In this document: one piece after another, positions 37,739-50,600 of the stretch
Position numbering within the stretch: the stretch's first letter is position 1
Layout of the letters: each line of letters starts with the position of its first letter
Assembly: GCA_014549065.1 (NCBI GenBank)
Contig: JACDOX010000118.1
Span: 164,132-228,131, forward strand
Source of the DNA: Cardinalis cardinalis
Lineage: Eukaryota > Chordata > Aves > Passeriformes > Cardinalidae
DNA length: 64,000 bases
Direction of reading: 5' to 3'
Translations under genes and position numbers: made by a program
The notes under the pieces: generated by a model
What the model saw: the letters and a program-made list of their open reading frames with translations, nothing else
The model's database searches: none
Told to the model about the DNA's origin: nothing

Positions 37739-40700
37739 TTGCTTTGGAATTAAAATGCATCTAAACTCCCTAAATTATTTGGAAAATACTGTCCACTGTA
37801 AGAATGCATTTTTCTAAACTTTCCATCAGTGACCATCTTCTGATCAAGAAAAGGGGCAGTAAATAATATTTTAATAATTGCTTAGCACAAAATAATTGAA
37901 GGAATTACTGATTTGGGAATAGATCTCTGCGTTAACTATCTACATAATGGATAGCTTATCCAGTGATACTGCATAAGATAAGCTATTGCTTTTTTAAATA
38001 AGGCCACAGCAAGTTGGTCAAAAGTATTTAGAGGTTATGAACTAACCCATAGCAGAGTTAACTTAGAGCCAGTCACTCCTGTTCCTTCTCAGAACTTCTC
38101 TTTATTCTCCACTTTTGGCTGTTTCTAGTGTGCCCTTTAGCTTCAGCTGTATTCTTTGGACTTGAAGAGTCACTTCGTGCACTGGATCTCAAGCAAGTAG
38201 TCCGCAGCCATAATGCATATTAGTAATTGTATTTTCTTTCTGCATTTAATTGAAACTAATTTTTGTGTGCACTGCTGTTAGTGAATTTTAATTTTATTCT
38301 GTACACTTTCATATGTAAAGAAGTGTACAAGTGCAGATTGCTGTCTGGAACAACAGCTGTGAGAGGCAGAAATTCAAACATGAAATAACAACGAGTTTTT
38401 CCTGAAAATATTGTCTGAAGTCTTCAATATAAGAGAACACTTTAAAACTTGTATCATTAGTTGACGTTAGAAGTGGTTTTGTTCAGAATAGAACATTGAA
38501 AGTAGATTAAATTAACATTTGTATCTCTCAAATGTTGCTTTTCAAAGGCTCCATGAATTCTGTGTTCTCTAAGTTAAGGAATAAATTGTCTCCCCATCTC
38601 AACTTGAAATTCATATCATTTGATGGGGTTGTATCTCACACCTGGGAACCACAGCTTTGTAGCAGTCATCTGTCAGTCCATCTTGAAATACTTAGAGAAA
38701 GAATAATACTTTACTGTTTAGTAAATTGCCTGTGTCCTTGGATAGTGTACTTGTTTTTGGTTTGGCTTTATTTTGCTTTATTTTGTTTTGTTTTCCCTGA
38801 GGAAGTAAGAGTGTTTAGAAGTCATTTTGATTATCCCTTCTACCATTAGGAAGCTGCTAGACAAGAAAAGAGTTTCAGCTCAACTTTAACTTATCCCTAG
38901 TGTCTTTTGAAAGATAAAAGTGTAAAGAAAAGAAAAAAAAACATTTTGCACTTTCACATCCATTTTTTTATATTACATATTAACCTTTTCGATTCTCTGA
39001 AAGATTCCCTGATGTCTTGGATTAACATAAGAATAGGTTTTCTGCACTCACAATGAAGATAATGTAGTTCATATGGTCATTTCATTATTCATTGTGTTCT
39101 AATATCTCATCAAATGAGGTCTGGGCTTTTTCCCAGTTCTCCTTGCTGCTGTCTACCTAGAACACATTTTCCCCCACAGGACAGTCACTTTGCATGGCAT
39201 TTGTCTGCTATTGTCTTACTTCAATTTACAGTTGACTGCAAAGATTGTTTTTTATATACTTGTACGAAGGACACCATATAAACATAAATTGTGTTGAATT
39301 ACATAATAAAAAGCCTATTAGTGTGAATAACCTCTTTCAAGGTTGCCATAATGTGTCCTTTTGAAGAAAATAGTTTAGTACCATGTTAACTGTGGTCATT
39401 CAAAATGTAATATACTTGAATTGGTTTCTTTTTGCGTGTGTAATGGGGTATTCTGAACTTTGTATCAAGGTCATTTTTGCACAATACCAATAACTAACAC
39501 CATTTCTGTGAGACAGCCTAATAAATTATCATTTAAGTTGGCTTTAACCTAACTTGATGGGTAATTTTCTTTAAGAATATTCCTATAGCTGCTAAACTTC
39601 ATTACTTATGAAAATGAAGATCATTCCAGCATTTTTTGGCATGCTGTTTGTTATTCTGCCATTACCTGTCACTCTATTGCTCTGTATCCCAAAGTGGTGG
39701 AGATGAAACTCATCTGAAACATCACTGAACCCACTTCTGCTCCTGTGACACTCCTGCCTGGTATGTAGAGAGAGAGCTACCTAAAACTGAGTCAGCGACA
39801 GTGATGTCATTTTTTGCTTCTTTCTGAAGCAGGGAGAACAATGCTTTTCCCCTTAGAGAGGAAGCCACTGTGACTGCCTGCATCAGCAGCAAATAGAATT
39901 AAGCTGAATGGTGACAAGGTTGAACTCTGGTTTCCTAAGGAAGCAAATCACATGCAGACATTTGATCTCTCCAGTTGGAAGTTTGTTAGGCAAATTGTGG
40001 AAACCCAAACTTAGTTGCAATCTTTTTTCACAGAGAAACTTATTTACCTGGAGTATGTAATAAGTACCTCAAAAACAGGCCTGCAGTCTATTTTAGGTGT
40101 GCTACTCCTACACATAATCAGATTCACACAGAGCAATGCAATTATATGTTCTGAAAACTGTTAGTATAATAAGAAAAATAATAGGAGAATCTTTTTGTAA
40201 ACCCTAAGTCATGAATAGGTACCTNTAACGATATTCTGCACTCTGCTTTTCATCTGAGATGTTAGAAGCACTTGGTGTAATTTAATCTTACACTCTTCTA
40301 AAGGTGAGAAAACAGACTTGAGACTACCCTGACGTACTCAAATAACTCGGCTTCTTGCTTTTCTGTGTTCTGTTTAAAATGAAAAGCACACTGTCTCCCT
40401 CATAGAATTTGTAACTCTCCATTATTTTGTGTGTATTGCTCACACAGCAATCACGTCCGTCTCTTAAATACATGTATTTGTAGTTCTATAACTCTTTAGA
40501 GGTGTTTGGAACTGAAAACATGCTCTGGTATGGTGATTATCCCCTCATGCACTCAGGCTCTCAGTGTAAAGAGATGAGTCTGCAGGATGGAGATTAATGT
40601 TATTTTCGTGTTGTGTACTGTGAGGATTGGCCTCAAGGAAATGCTCTTCCCAGGCTCACTTCTCCTGTGCATATAGATATTTGCATAGATTCCTAGAATT

Positions 40701-41021
40701 TTAGAACAGGAAAATTTGCATGAAATTCAATCAGTCCTCAACCTTCTCCTTGAAATCTTTTGACATAACTTCTAGCTTTATAGCATGACAATACAGTGCT
40801 CCAAACTATTTATTCCAGCTGCCTAGAAAATCATCAAGTGTTTTTTTTCTGGATTTTATCAAAGCTTCTTTTACTGTAGTCTAAATAATTCTGAAAGCAT
40901 TTTTTATGGATTTTCGTGTATATGCAGATGAAATATATCAGTAGAACTATATCTTAAATGCATAGTTGCAAATGGAAAAATAGTTAAAATCCACGATTTT
41001 TGTAAATTGTTTTAAATCCAG
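37739..41021. other. Unique AT-rich non-coding DNA
   Basis: No gene was seen. The frame 38532-38849 is AT-rich and hydrophobic at its end, without a family signature. 40690-40830 faintly resembles a decayed antisense CR1 3' end. An N lies at 40225. Confidence 0.55.
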
Positions 41022-41037
41022 GAGAATCAAGTAAAAG

Positions 41038-41214
41038 ATGGGTTCCTCTTCTGAAGACTTTATTCTGCACCTTTTTGAAGAAAAAAGGAAACAGAGAAAT
41101 TTGGATAAATGGCAACAAAGTGAGGAGGAAACTTTCTTAGAGCAGGTAGAAAAGTTGGTGGATGGTCTAGGATGCTCCCTACACCTTCAATGTGATACAA
41201 ACTGTTATGATTGA
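41038..41214 (+). other. 58-codon ORF, charged coding-like peptide, unrecognised
   Basis: An ATG at 41038, in a strong initiation context (A at -3, G at +4), opens 58 codons to a TGA at 41212. An in-frame stop lies just upstream, so this is a self-contained ORF. The peptide is rich in charged and helix-forming residues (for example LHLFEEKRKQRNLDKWQQ, then SEEETFLEQVEKLVDGLG), unlike the hydrophobic or lysine-asparagine noise elsewhere. A splice-acceptor-like atccag ends at 41021, 16 bases before the ATG, and CAG|GTAGAA at 41143-41151 could be a donor, so it might be a first coding exon. I do not recognise the family. The following kilobase has no obvious continuation. Confidence 0.25.
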
Positions 41215-44200
41215 TATAAATGAAATGGCATCAATGCTTCCTCTCAAGCAATGAATTACTGAAAGCAGCTATGATTTGTGGCTGTTCCTATCCTTTTCCA
41301 ACTGAAATTCTATTGTATTCTATGTCTAAAAACTCAGTCTGAACGAATTCCAACAAAGGCAACTCCTACAGACTTTGGCAAACAACCCAATGTTTGACAC
41401 CAACACATCCACATGAATTCCTGGAAGGTCTTCAAATATCCATCCTGTAAGAAATTTGAGCATATCATTGTCTTCACACTAGCAAGCCACCTTCCTTAAG
41501 TATCATAATGATTTGTTGACCATGAGGATTTCCCCATCTGTTCTATGCAGTATTTTGTTGTTCCGATATTGTCACAGAGTCTAAAGCTTCCAAAACAATC
41601 AAAGTAGGAAATCTGAGCATAAATCATCCAATTTGGATTTCTTTTTCCTTGTTGCAGTTAGTTCCTTCTGTATCTGTGGTGCTGTGAAGAAACATCTTGC
41701 ATCACGTTATCAGTTTTGCTGCCAAGTTGTCTATTTGACATGAAAAAAAGCTCTTGCAGACCTTTGAGAAACCTGCATCCTGTTTTGTAAGCAGCACCAA
41801 CCCTCTCTTGCAATTGCTTTCATTTCTGCTGTTACCTTTTGGGCAGCACTTGGACTGAATGTGATTAATCAGTTCAGTAACCAAGACTTTTTTGAGGAAA
41901 CATGGTGTAGAATAATTCCAGCTTCATGGTCACCACCCTTAGCCATCAGGAAAAGAAGAAAACCAAACTAATAACGCAGAAAGCAGAAGAACCTTAGGGA
42001 CCTCTTTCCTGGCACCTGCTTATCACACTTTAGGTTTTCCTACAGCAGTTCTATTCAGCGAGAAATTTAAAAGCTGGAAATAGATTGTGCTCATGCTGAG
42101 TGATCAGAATTCCTGCTGCCTCTGCATGCTGTCATGAGACAATAATTTTGCATTTTTAAAGCCATCCAAAACTCAAATATATTTTTAGAAGTAGTATGCT
42201 AGGTCTTTTCTCTTTTTTTTTATTATAGTTTTATTTTATTTTTATCTTTTTCTCTCTGAACAAAGTAAGTATTTCACAGATTTCATTTGCATTGGAAGTT
42301 TTTATACAGATAAGGAATTGTTTTAAGTTTTAGAAGGAGAACAGTTTTGTCAATTATTAACATTCCTACTTCCAATGAGATCTGTGGGTTTTTTGTAGTA
42401 GATTTATGAATCAGCATGGACAAACTGATATGCACCGAGCTACTGCTAAAGATGGTGATGGTTGATTACAATCAAATTTATGTGAAGATATTGGTGGCTC
42501 TGCCTACTTCTGCACTTGTTTGCCAGTTACTTTGAAACAGAAGCAAAAAGGACAGGGAGCTGGCACTGCACCTGCTGTGCAGCACATTGCACTTTCTGAG
42601 ATGGGAAGACTTCCTGGCGATTCATTTTCCTGGCGATTTTGAGAACGTGTCTGAGAATATGACATTGTCTAAATGTTGGAAGGTCCTCTTCTCTTTTGTA
42701 ACAAAGCAATTTTTCTGATCTGACTCTTTAAAGACATACCTCACAGTCACTTAGAAAATTAGGACTGATATACAACTATGAGTACACAATGTTGTTATAT
42801 TCGTTTAGTGAAACTGGAAATGCATTAGATATTTTTAATTATGGGTTGAGGAAATATGAAATTTCCTTGCACTGAATGTCTATAAACAAGCAGAATTAAG
42901 AGATCTATTATCACCTCTGTAATGTCCTATATGGAATTGCCTCTTGATAAATTCTACTGAACATATTATTAATAAAATATCTAATTGAGATTTTTAGATT
43001 GCACTTCATTCTATAAAAATAAAAGCCTGGTAAGTTAACAATGACTAAGACATCCCTTCAAAATTATTTCTCAGTGTTAAAACAAAAAAATATCTTTTTA
43101 TCTTATACTGCCTTATACATAACACAGGATATAAACATTTTTTCTGATAATTGCTACATTAAATCTGGAAAATAGAGGCTATTCTTTACATGAATATCTC
43201 ATTATTTTATAGAAAAAATTCTTGTTACCCTTGCTGTTGTTGTTCTGAATTCCTCTCAATTGCTTGCTCATTCTACACCCCTTACTACTGGCTTAATTAA
43301 TTCTCTGTCACCATCAAGTCTTCTTTCCTTGTGGAATGATATGTACGGCTTTAACCTTAATATCCTGCTAATACTGATGTTTTAGCTTAGAAGACGACTG
43401 TTATAGTCTATGGGAATGCTTATGTTATTAAAATGCATTTAATTTATGAAAAGATTCAGACAGCGGCATCCAAAGAGAAGGATTGCGCAGAGACGTTTTA
43501 TGTGTTTTCTCATTTAAGCATGTGAAGTTTAACATATAATATGCCTTTTTTACGTATATCATGATTTTACTTCCTTTTCAAGTGACAGATTTGTCCAGAA
43601 GTAGATCACAAAACAGGTACCAAAAGAGCTATTGCTATATTCACTTTGACCCTGCTTAGATTTGATGTAGTTCTGTACTTTACAGATTTTTCTTTTTTTA
43701 TCTTTTATTTTGTGTGATTCTTTTATGTGGTTGACTTCAAATGCAATATAAGTACCATGTCCTGGAGCATAGTTAATCTGCATGTTCATTTATACACTGA
43801 TTTACAAAGCCCTTATAATTTCTCATTTGCTGCTACACTTTTCCCAAACATACTCCCTACTGTCTTTGCATAGCTCTGGTATTGGGCATTTTAGGAAGAT
43901 TTATCTTTCCTTGTTCCTTTGCTCTATATGTGGGACAACATGCATCACCTAAGAGGTACATTGATAAATACAGTATGAAAATTTTTAGTTTTAGAGCTCT
44001 TCGGGTGAAACTTGCTGTGGGTTTCAGAAACATTGTTGTAAATGCTCTGTAACAGTTCCACTGTGATAATTGTTTCCTTTTTCCATTCCTGAATTTAAAG
44101 AGTGAAGAAAATTTCATGGCTAGATATTTGTGATATTGATTGCTTTCCTTGTGATATCCTCTGAAAATTTCAAGTCTGCAATTGGTTTTATAGAATTAGG

Positions 44201-47200
44201 GAAGGCAACTCCACTAAGAACAATGTAGCATATGCACGGTGCCGGAAACTTCACAGATGATGATGATGCTTGACACTGATATTTGTCGGTGACATGAAGA
44301 AGTACTGGAAAAAACATAAGTATGGGAAGAGTATATGAGACCATAATTTACCCCAGATTTTTAAAATAAATCAATTTTTAAAAGAAATATGGAAGTTATT
44401 TGAAATAGCATCTGTTAGTAATACCAGTTATCAGAGATGAGTGAGTTCTGCTTGACATATTTCATGCGTGAGACACGTGCTTACAGAAAGGCCTCTCTCT
44501 CAATCATGAGATTAAAAATTTACTAACATTAATTTTCAGTCTGCATCAATCTTTTATCAGCAACCAAATTAATTCAAAATTTTGTTACTTCCTAACACAG
44601 CAAATAAGTTACAATATTGGAAATACAGTGTGTAGGAATTGCAGTCCATTGAAAGTGAAGATTAATTGAATTTCTAAGTCAGTTTGGCCCTTTAATCCAA
44701 TTTTTGTGATCCCTTTTAAATGCTAATGGAGAGCTTCTATGAAACTTAAGAGAAGGAAAATAAAGCAATTATTTCACTAATTTTCTGGTCCTTTTATTGT
44801 GGTTTTGTCTTTTGTTGTCTTTTGCAAGGCTGGTAGGCCACCAAAGACCTAATGTGTCTGTATATTTATATGTTTTGTCTGATATCCAAGATGACAACTG
44901 AACGAGAGAAAAAAACCAGAGTGGGATAAGCAACACTTCTACCACCCACACCTGTTCTGAAAGGCAATTTATAGGAACTTTTCCTGCTTAGTGATGAAAA
45001 AGGAATTGTCAGCAGCATCACTTCCTACCAGCATTATTCAACTGAAGCAAGAAGGTGAAGAGTCACCCTGACACTATTTATCAGGCTTGCTCAAATACTT
45101 AGATGCAGTCAGAACAGGAAGCTTGGAAATGCTTTCTTTCATAAATTGCCTAAGATAGTGCAGCTTTCATTAACCAAGCTGAATCAAAACCAACTTTATT
45201 CTTTTATTTGGGTTAGACACTTGATGTTTTTTTTCCACAACATCTAAAAACAAACTAGGAATAATTCTTGAATTTTGTGTCATATCCAAGAAGATTCTAT
45301 GCTCTGTTAATCATCCTTGTTTTATGTTGAAGTAAACAGAATCACACAGAGGTATTAAAGCCAGATTTTCAAGAATACAGATTTAATTCTGAGCAATCTT
45401 TCTTTTTTTTTTTTATTAGTATTATGGGATTCTTCATCCCTAGATTTTTTCATTTTGTTTTGCTTTAATTGTTTCAGTGCATTATAGTGAGCCTTGGGAT
45501 GCAACAGAGAAGAGATTGAGAGGGGTCAAAGTGGATAATAGCAGTTTTATTGTAAGAGAAGGTATTAGCTTTTTTCACTTCTTTATTTAAAGCCCAACAG
45601 AGCTTTTTCCTGACTAAATCAGGGATTAGAAGTAAATAATAAATACTAAGATGTTTGTACAAGGAGAATTTAGGGAAATTATGTGATTAGACAGTTGAGA
45701 GAGTAGTGGAAACTCTACAGGCAGCAGAGGTTATGACATGTCAGTAGATAATTTACATAGGTCAGGATCCTCATTTCAAGACTCTTAAAAACTGTTTATT
45801 CACTTATTTTTTATTTAATTATTTTTTTAATTGCATGTTTATTTTTCTTGCAAGCACTTTTTATAAATAATATTTCGTCTAAAAACTAAAAAGCTGTTTG
45901 GTCCCTGGTGCGTCATTGCATTTTTCCCAAGTATTAGAATTACATCAAAAGAAATTTTGGTTGATAAGAACTATAAAGGGAGTTGGGTTCAAGAGGGAGA
46001 AATTCCTGCGTCTGCATCCTAAGATACACAAAAGTGTGCAGCAGCCATTCAGACAGGGATCAAATTGAAGTAAGAAGGGGAATCAGAGCTAAGACAGCCA
46101 GAAATGCTTGATGTACGACTGGCAGAATAACTTCCTCTGGAAAACCTTGCACAGAATTAAGTTGTTTCGTTCTCTCTCTGGGAGAACTTTCTCTTTTATT
46201 TTAATTCATCCACATTACACAGGTTATTCCATTTAAATCCAGAGTAGCTCACTGAAGTTTTTAATATGATTGCATGCACTTATACAGTAGCAGAACTAAT
46301 AGTCAATGGAATGAATGCTTTTATAAAAAATATTTCTTATTTCTTTGCTGTAATCGTAAGAGAGAGTGTTGCTAACTTTTACCATAAGATATCATCAGTC
46401 AAGTAGCTTTTTTTTCATCTCCCTGTTACTGGAGTTGAAACTCTTGAGTTCAGGATATAACACCTAGAAAAATTTCTGAAATACATCGCATTGTATGCAT
46501 TAAACACGTCTAATTTTTTTAGGTGATGTTTCCAAGCAACAGAAAATGTTGCTTTACTTATTTTTTCTTAGCACTGCTATGTTTGAATATTTTTATTCTA
46601 CATTTATTAAGTCAGTGTTGTATATCAGGAAGTCTGAATTCTGTCATGACAGCTTACTAACGGTAAATAAAAATGAAGTCAGAGGGACTAGTTCAGAAAG
46701 ATAGAATTAATTGTGAGAATATCAGATCTGTATAATCAATAGCCTGCTAATATGCATTTCCATCTTTTGTACTAATTACTTGTATCTCCTAGAAAAGAGC
46801 AGAGAAAGCCAGTAATCTAAACTTCCTCTTTATTCTTTAAAAAATTCTTATAATAATGTCTATTCATTTGTCAGGGAAAACAGAGCAGGATGACAGATGT
46901 GTTTTCTTCTCAGATGCTGAGCCTAAAATCAGAAAGCTAGTTCTACATTTTATTTTCAAGTTAGGTGTATCCTTGCAAGGAAGAGAATATGGGAAAATTG
47001 GAATTCTCTATCCTGATATCCATGAGAGCCAAATCAGCTAGAAGTTTGAGTGAAAGGAAGAAGAGGAGATTATGTCTCATGAGACTGAAGGTTTTGATTA
47101 CAGAGTGATCAAAACCCAGACTCATATCAGCACCACTTTATCCAGAGAACAGATTTGTGTGCATGGATGCAGCATTGCACTACAGGCACGGAGTAGAAGC

Positions 47201-47370
47201 ATGAGCTCTCATCATGACCATTTGCACTTCCTAATCACGCAGATTTAACTTCTCAAAACAGTGAAAACAATAGTTTATATTACTATTGAGTAAGCAAAAA
47301 ATAGATTGGAGGATAGATGCAAGTAGAAGTGGAGGATAAACTAGTAATGCTACTCTGTAAAGGTGCCCCA
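41215..47370. other. Unique AT-rich non-coding DNA
   Basis: No supported gene. On the minus strand 41702-41884 is open with a mixed composition (including MVTELINHIQSKCCPKG), but it is flanked by stops in all frames. Confidence 0.55.
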
Positions 47371-47406
47371 TTTATTTATTTATGTATTTATTTATTTATT
47401 TATTTT
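47371..47406 (+). repeat. (TTTA)n microsatellite
   Basis: About nine TTTA units with one G substitution. Confidence 0.9.
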
Positions 47407-49993
47407 AGTAAAATCTCTCCTTCCTTGAAATGCAGAAATGTAGATTGCTCTGTTTGATTCTGCTCCTTCCCAATTGTGCACAGAGTTTGTACAGTGACAG
47501 GGTGATGCTCAGAAGGTGGGATAATAGCAAAGTTGCTGTCCTCAGAATTGGCAACGAGAATCCTGTTACATTAGGAGTGTTTAAATTTTCTCTGATACAG
47601 TTACCTGTGCCAAAATAAGCATTACCTAGCTTTAGTTTTATCACTGAACTTGATCCAAAGAGTTTTGAAAACACTGGCAAGATTTGGCTAGTAAGGGTTC
47701 AGGGAAATTTTGGAGAGAAGCAGGAAAACAGTGCAAGTACAGAAGTCATAAGTCTTGCTGCTGTGCATTAATCCAAATTTCTCCTAATTCTTTTCAAAGC
47801 CAGCATGTCAAATTGGACATATGTTTAAAGAACTTAAGTTCAAATAAATTATTTTTAAATGTATTGAACAGCAGAGGTGAAAGAGATCAGAATGAGGCCT
47901 GTAAACCTCCCAAGCACTCTTCAGGATTTGAGTCTACGAACCTCATGCTGGCACCTATCCAAATTTATGCAATTCATCCATTTCTTCATGGCAATACGAA
48001 GAAACCTTTCAGGTAGTTTCTCGACATCATTCATCTTCCTAGCTGCAGTACAGATGTGTCTGAAGTGTCTAATATATTTACATGCACCTGCCCAAGAAAA
48101 TAAAACTCATTGACCTCTTTGGGTACTGAATTCACTCTGGTGCTGGTAATACTGGCTGGAATACACGAAATATCAGCTCTTCCCATCTGTCGAACTCCAA
48201 CACCTTCCCTTCCTCCTAAAACCGAACCAAGCCAATTCATATGTGTAATTTTTTGTTTTGCTTTTTTATTTTTTAGTTTTTCTCTTCATCACTAAAATTT
48301 TAGCTTCAAGGATATTTCATAATCAGATTGAATAAACTGTAATATTTGTCCTAATACCTCATATTGATCGCTTTGATTATATTGAAAGCAGTTTTGAAAC
48401 AAGAAACTTCAATGATAATATCTGGGAAGGGGAAGAGCTTTGGGTTTGGGCATAACTGGGCAGGAGAAGGAGGAGAGGCATTTGGGATGGTTTTGTTGGG
48501 TTTTTTTTTATTCCCATGAGTTTATCAAATAGAAGGGTTTCCTTGTAACTGAAGGCTACCACTTTGAGTTAAATTACTTCTGCTTATATGTGGAAGATCT
48601 TAAGATATGAAGCTAGTTAGAGTCTGTTAGCTTATTTGGCTTTGTAGTGGTGAAGTGGATTTTTTATTTCCCTTGATTCATTCTTTTCATGTGAATTCCA
48701 TGCTGCAAAAAAAAAAAAAATTACAAGCAGTCAACACAGACTGTCATTAACTCAATGAATAGATTTTTTCTGAGACCTAAGCACCCATATTCTCTTCTGT
48801 TTCTTGTCTTGTTTAACCACAGTGCACCAGGAGTGCAGGACAGTGAAAACACAGTGGTGGGTGCCCATTACTCTGTTACTGCGCCATCTCCTAGCACTGC
48901 AGCCTGTGTTAAGTGCTGTGAAAAAAAAATTAATAAAAAAATTACACCCGCTTCAAGACTTGTTAGAGCTTGACTTTTTGCTCTTTCTGATAACAGGTGG
49001 GAAAATATGACAGCTTCTTCATGGGAGCTTTAATGATTTCACTGCAGTGGAGAAAAATAGTTTTCAACAGTCAATGGGGGTGTTTATTTAAAATATCCCA
49101 AACTGTCACTTATTCAGTCACATAGCAAGGTTGTTGAGGATGAATTGACAGAGCTGTGAATCAAGATTTCCTGCCCACATGCTTTTCTCTCTTGTCAGCC
49201 TTGTCAAATTTCTCTTGCTGAAAATCAAGGAACATTCAGTTCCTTTAAAGAAGTGATCCATTCTCTGTGAGCACAGTTCTTTTTTTCTTTCTTCCTCATA
49301 AATATTTAAAAAGCATTAATCTTGTTTGTTACCTGACTGATAAGCGCTGGGCAAAAAATCTGTCGATGCAATTTCATTACTGAAATTAGATCAGAGCTTT
49401 TTGAGTGTTGTTACAGTTACTGGGTAGAATTTTAAAATAGACCCAAATGACTTTGGAACAGATTCATCATTTCCTCTCTTTAGTAGCACCATTATTAATT
49501 CATACATTACACAGAGTGAATGCAATTAAAATTTACACTTCTTTTATGATAAATTCCAGTAGCAGTTATTTATGTTGCAGAATGATGCATGAAATATGAC
49601 TCCAAGACATCATGTCATGGTTTGGGTTACTGTCATACTCTGAGGCAATGGAGTACAGATTCTTCACCTTTACTTAATCCTGTAAATAAAATACTTAATA
49701 TGAATGTAATTACAAAAGAGATCAGTATGTGGTCCATGCAATAATTTGGTTTTTCTATGTTTGCTGCTATTATTGTGATGGATTTTTTTTTCCCCAATGA
49801 ACTATTCATTTTTGACAGTGAATACTATGTAATCAGATAATCTCAGGTGGAAACTAGAATCTGTTCAATAGCAAAGTTTATTTAGGCCTCTAGGAATTAA
49901 GAAATCAGGGATTTTCAGTGACTGTCTTAGACTCTTAATGTTGGTAGTTTATGATACGACTTTTTAAATTTCTGTAGTGGCGATTAAGAGGTC
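47407..49993. other. Unique AT-rich non-coding DNA
   Basis: No gene was seen. 49290-49590 is rich in TAAT-type homeodomain motifs without repeats and could be a conserved element; this was not tested. Confidence 0.5.
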
Positions 49994-50210
49994 AGTCATG
50001 GTTTATACCGTGCTGACAAATCAGTACTATACAACTGCTCACACACCCCCACCCACCCAGCAGCATGAAGAGAAGAGTCAGTTAAAGGTAAAACTAGTGG
50101 ATTGAGGTAAGGTCAGTTTAATGATTGAAACAAATAATATAATATTTATAATAACAATAACAATAATGACAAGAAGAAAAATGACAACCATAATAGAAAG
50201 GAGATAACAG

Positions 50211-50459
50211 AAAAAGAAAGAAAAGAAAAGAAAAGAAAAGAAAAGAAAAGAAAANNNNNNNNNNNNNNNNNNNNNNNNNNNNNNNNNNNNNNNNNNNNNN
50301 NNNNNNNNNNNNNNNNNNNNNNNNNNNNNNNNNNNNNNNNNNNNNNNNNNNNNNNNNNNNNNNNNNNNNNNNNNNNNNNNNNNNNNNNNNNNNNNNNNNN
50401 NNNNNNNNNNNNNNNNNNNNNNNNAAAGAAAAGAAAAGAAAAGAAAAGAAAAGAAAAGG
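50211..50459 (+). repeat. (AAAAG)n array with internal N gap
   Basis: Perfect AAAAG pentamers run from 50211 to 50254 and from 50425 to 50459, on both sides of 170 Ns. The array arises from the A-rich part of the antisense LTR. The true length is unknown. Confidence 0.95.
50255..50424. other. Assembly gap, 170 N
   Basis: An N-run inside the pentanucleotide array. The open frames drawn through it are artefacts. Confidence 0.99.
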
Positions 50460-50600
50460 AGCTCAAGAGAAACAAGGTTGAACAATATCATTGCTCATCG
50501 TCCACTGACTGGCCAGCTTGTGCTTGAGCAGCATTTGGTGGCTCCTGGCCAACTGCCCCCAGTTTACACACTCTTTTCCAGATTCTTTAGTTTTGTGTCC

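Larger units (their letters stand above)
49994..50600 (-). mobile_element. Old ERVL-type LTR, antisense, right end eroded
   Basis: Blocks in the order of a common avian ERVL-type LTR are seen in reverse orientation. They are a terminal agtcatggtttataccgtgc at 49994 (consensus TGTCATGGTTT), ggtaaaactagtggattgag at 50087, ggtcagtttaatgattgaaa at 50110, an A-rich stretch, then acaatatcattgctcatcgt at 50482 and ggccaactgcccccagttta at 50547. The last block corresponds to the area just after the LTR's TATA box, which is degraded here. The expected upstream enhancer part and the opposite terminus are not clear, so the right limit is approximate. Old and without coding capacity. Family assignment is from memory. 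Confidence 0.7.

Noticed and set aside
40690..40830. Resemblance to a decayed antisense CR1 3' end
   Set aside because: Only scattered words match (tagaattttagaa, cagtcctcaac). It cannot be separated from chance without alignment.
49612..49632. tgtcatggtttgggttac, similar to an LTR terminus
   Set aside because: No LTR body follows, so the match is limited to the terminal words.
50078..50491. 137-codon minus-strand frame
   Set aside because: It runs through 170 Ns and the AAAAG array, so it is an artefact.
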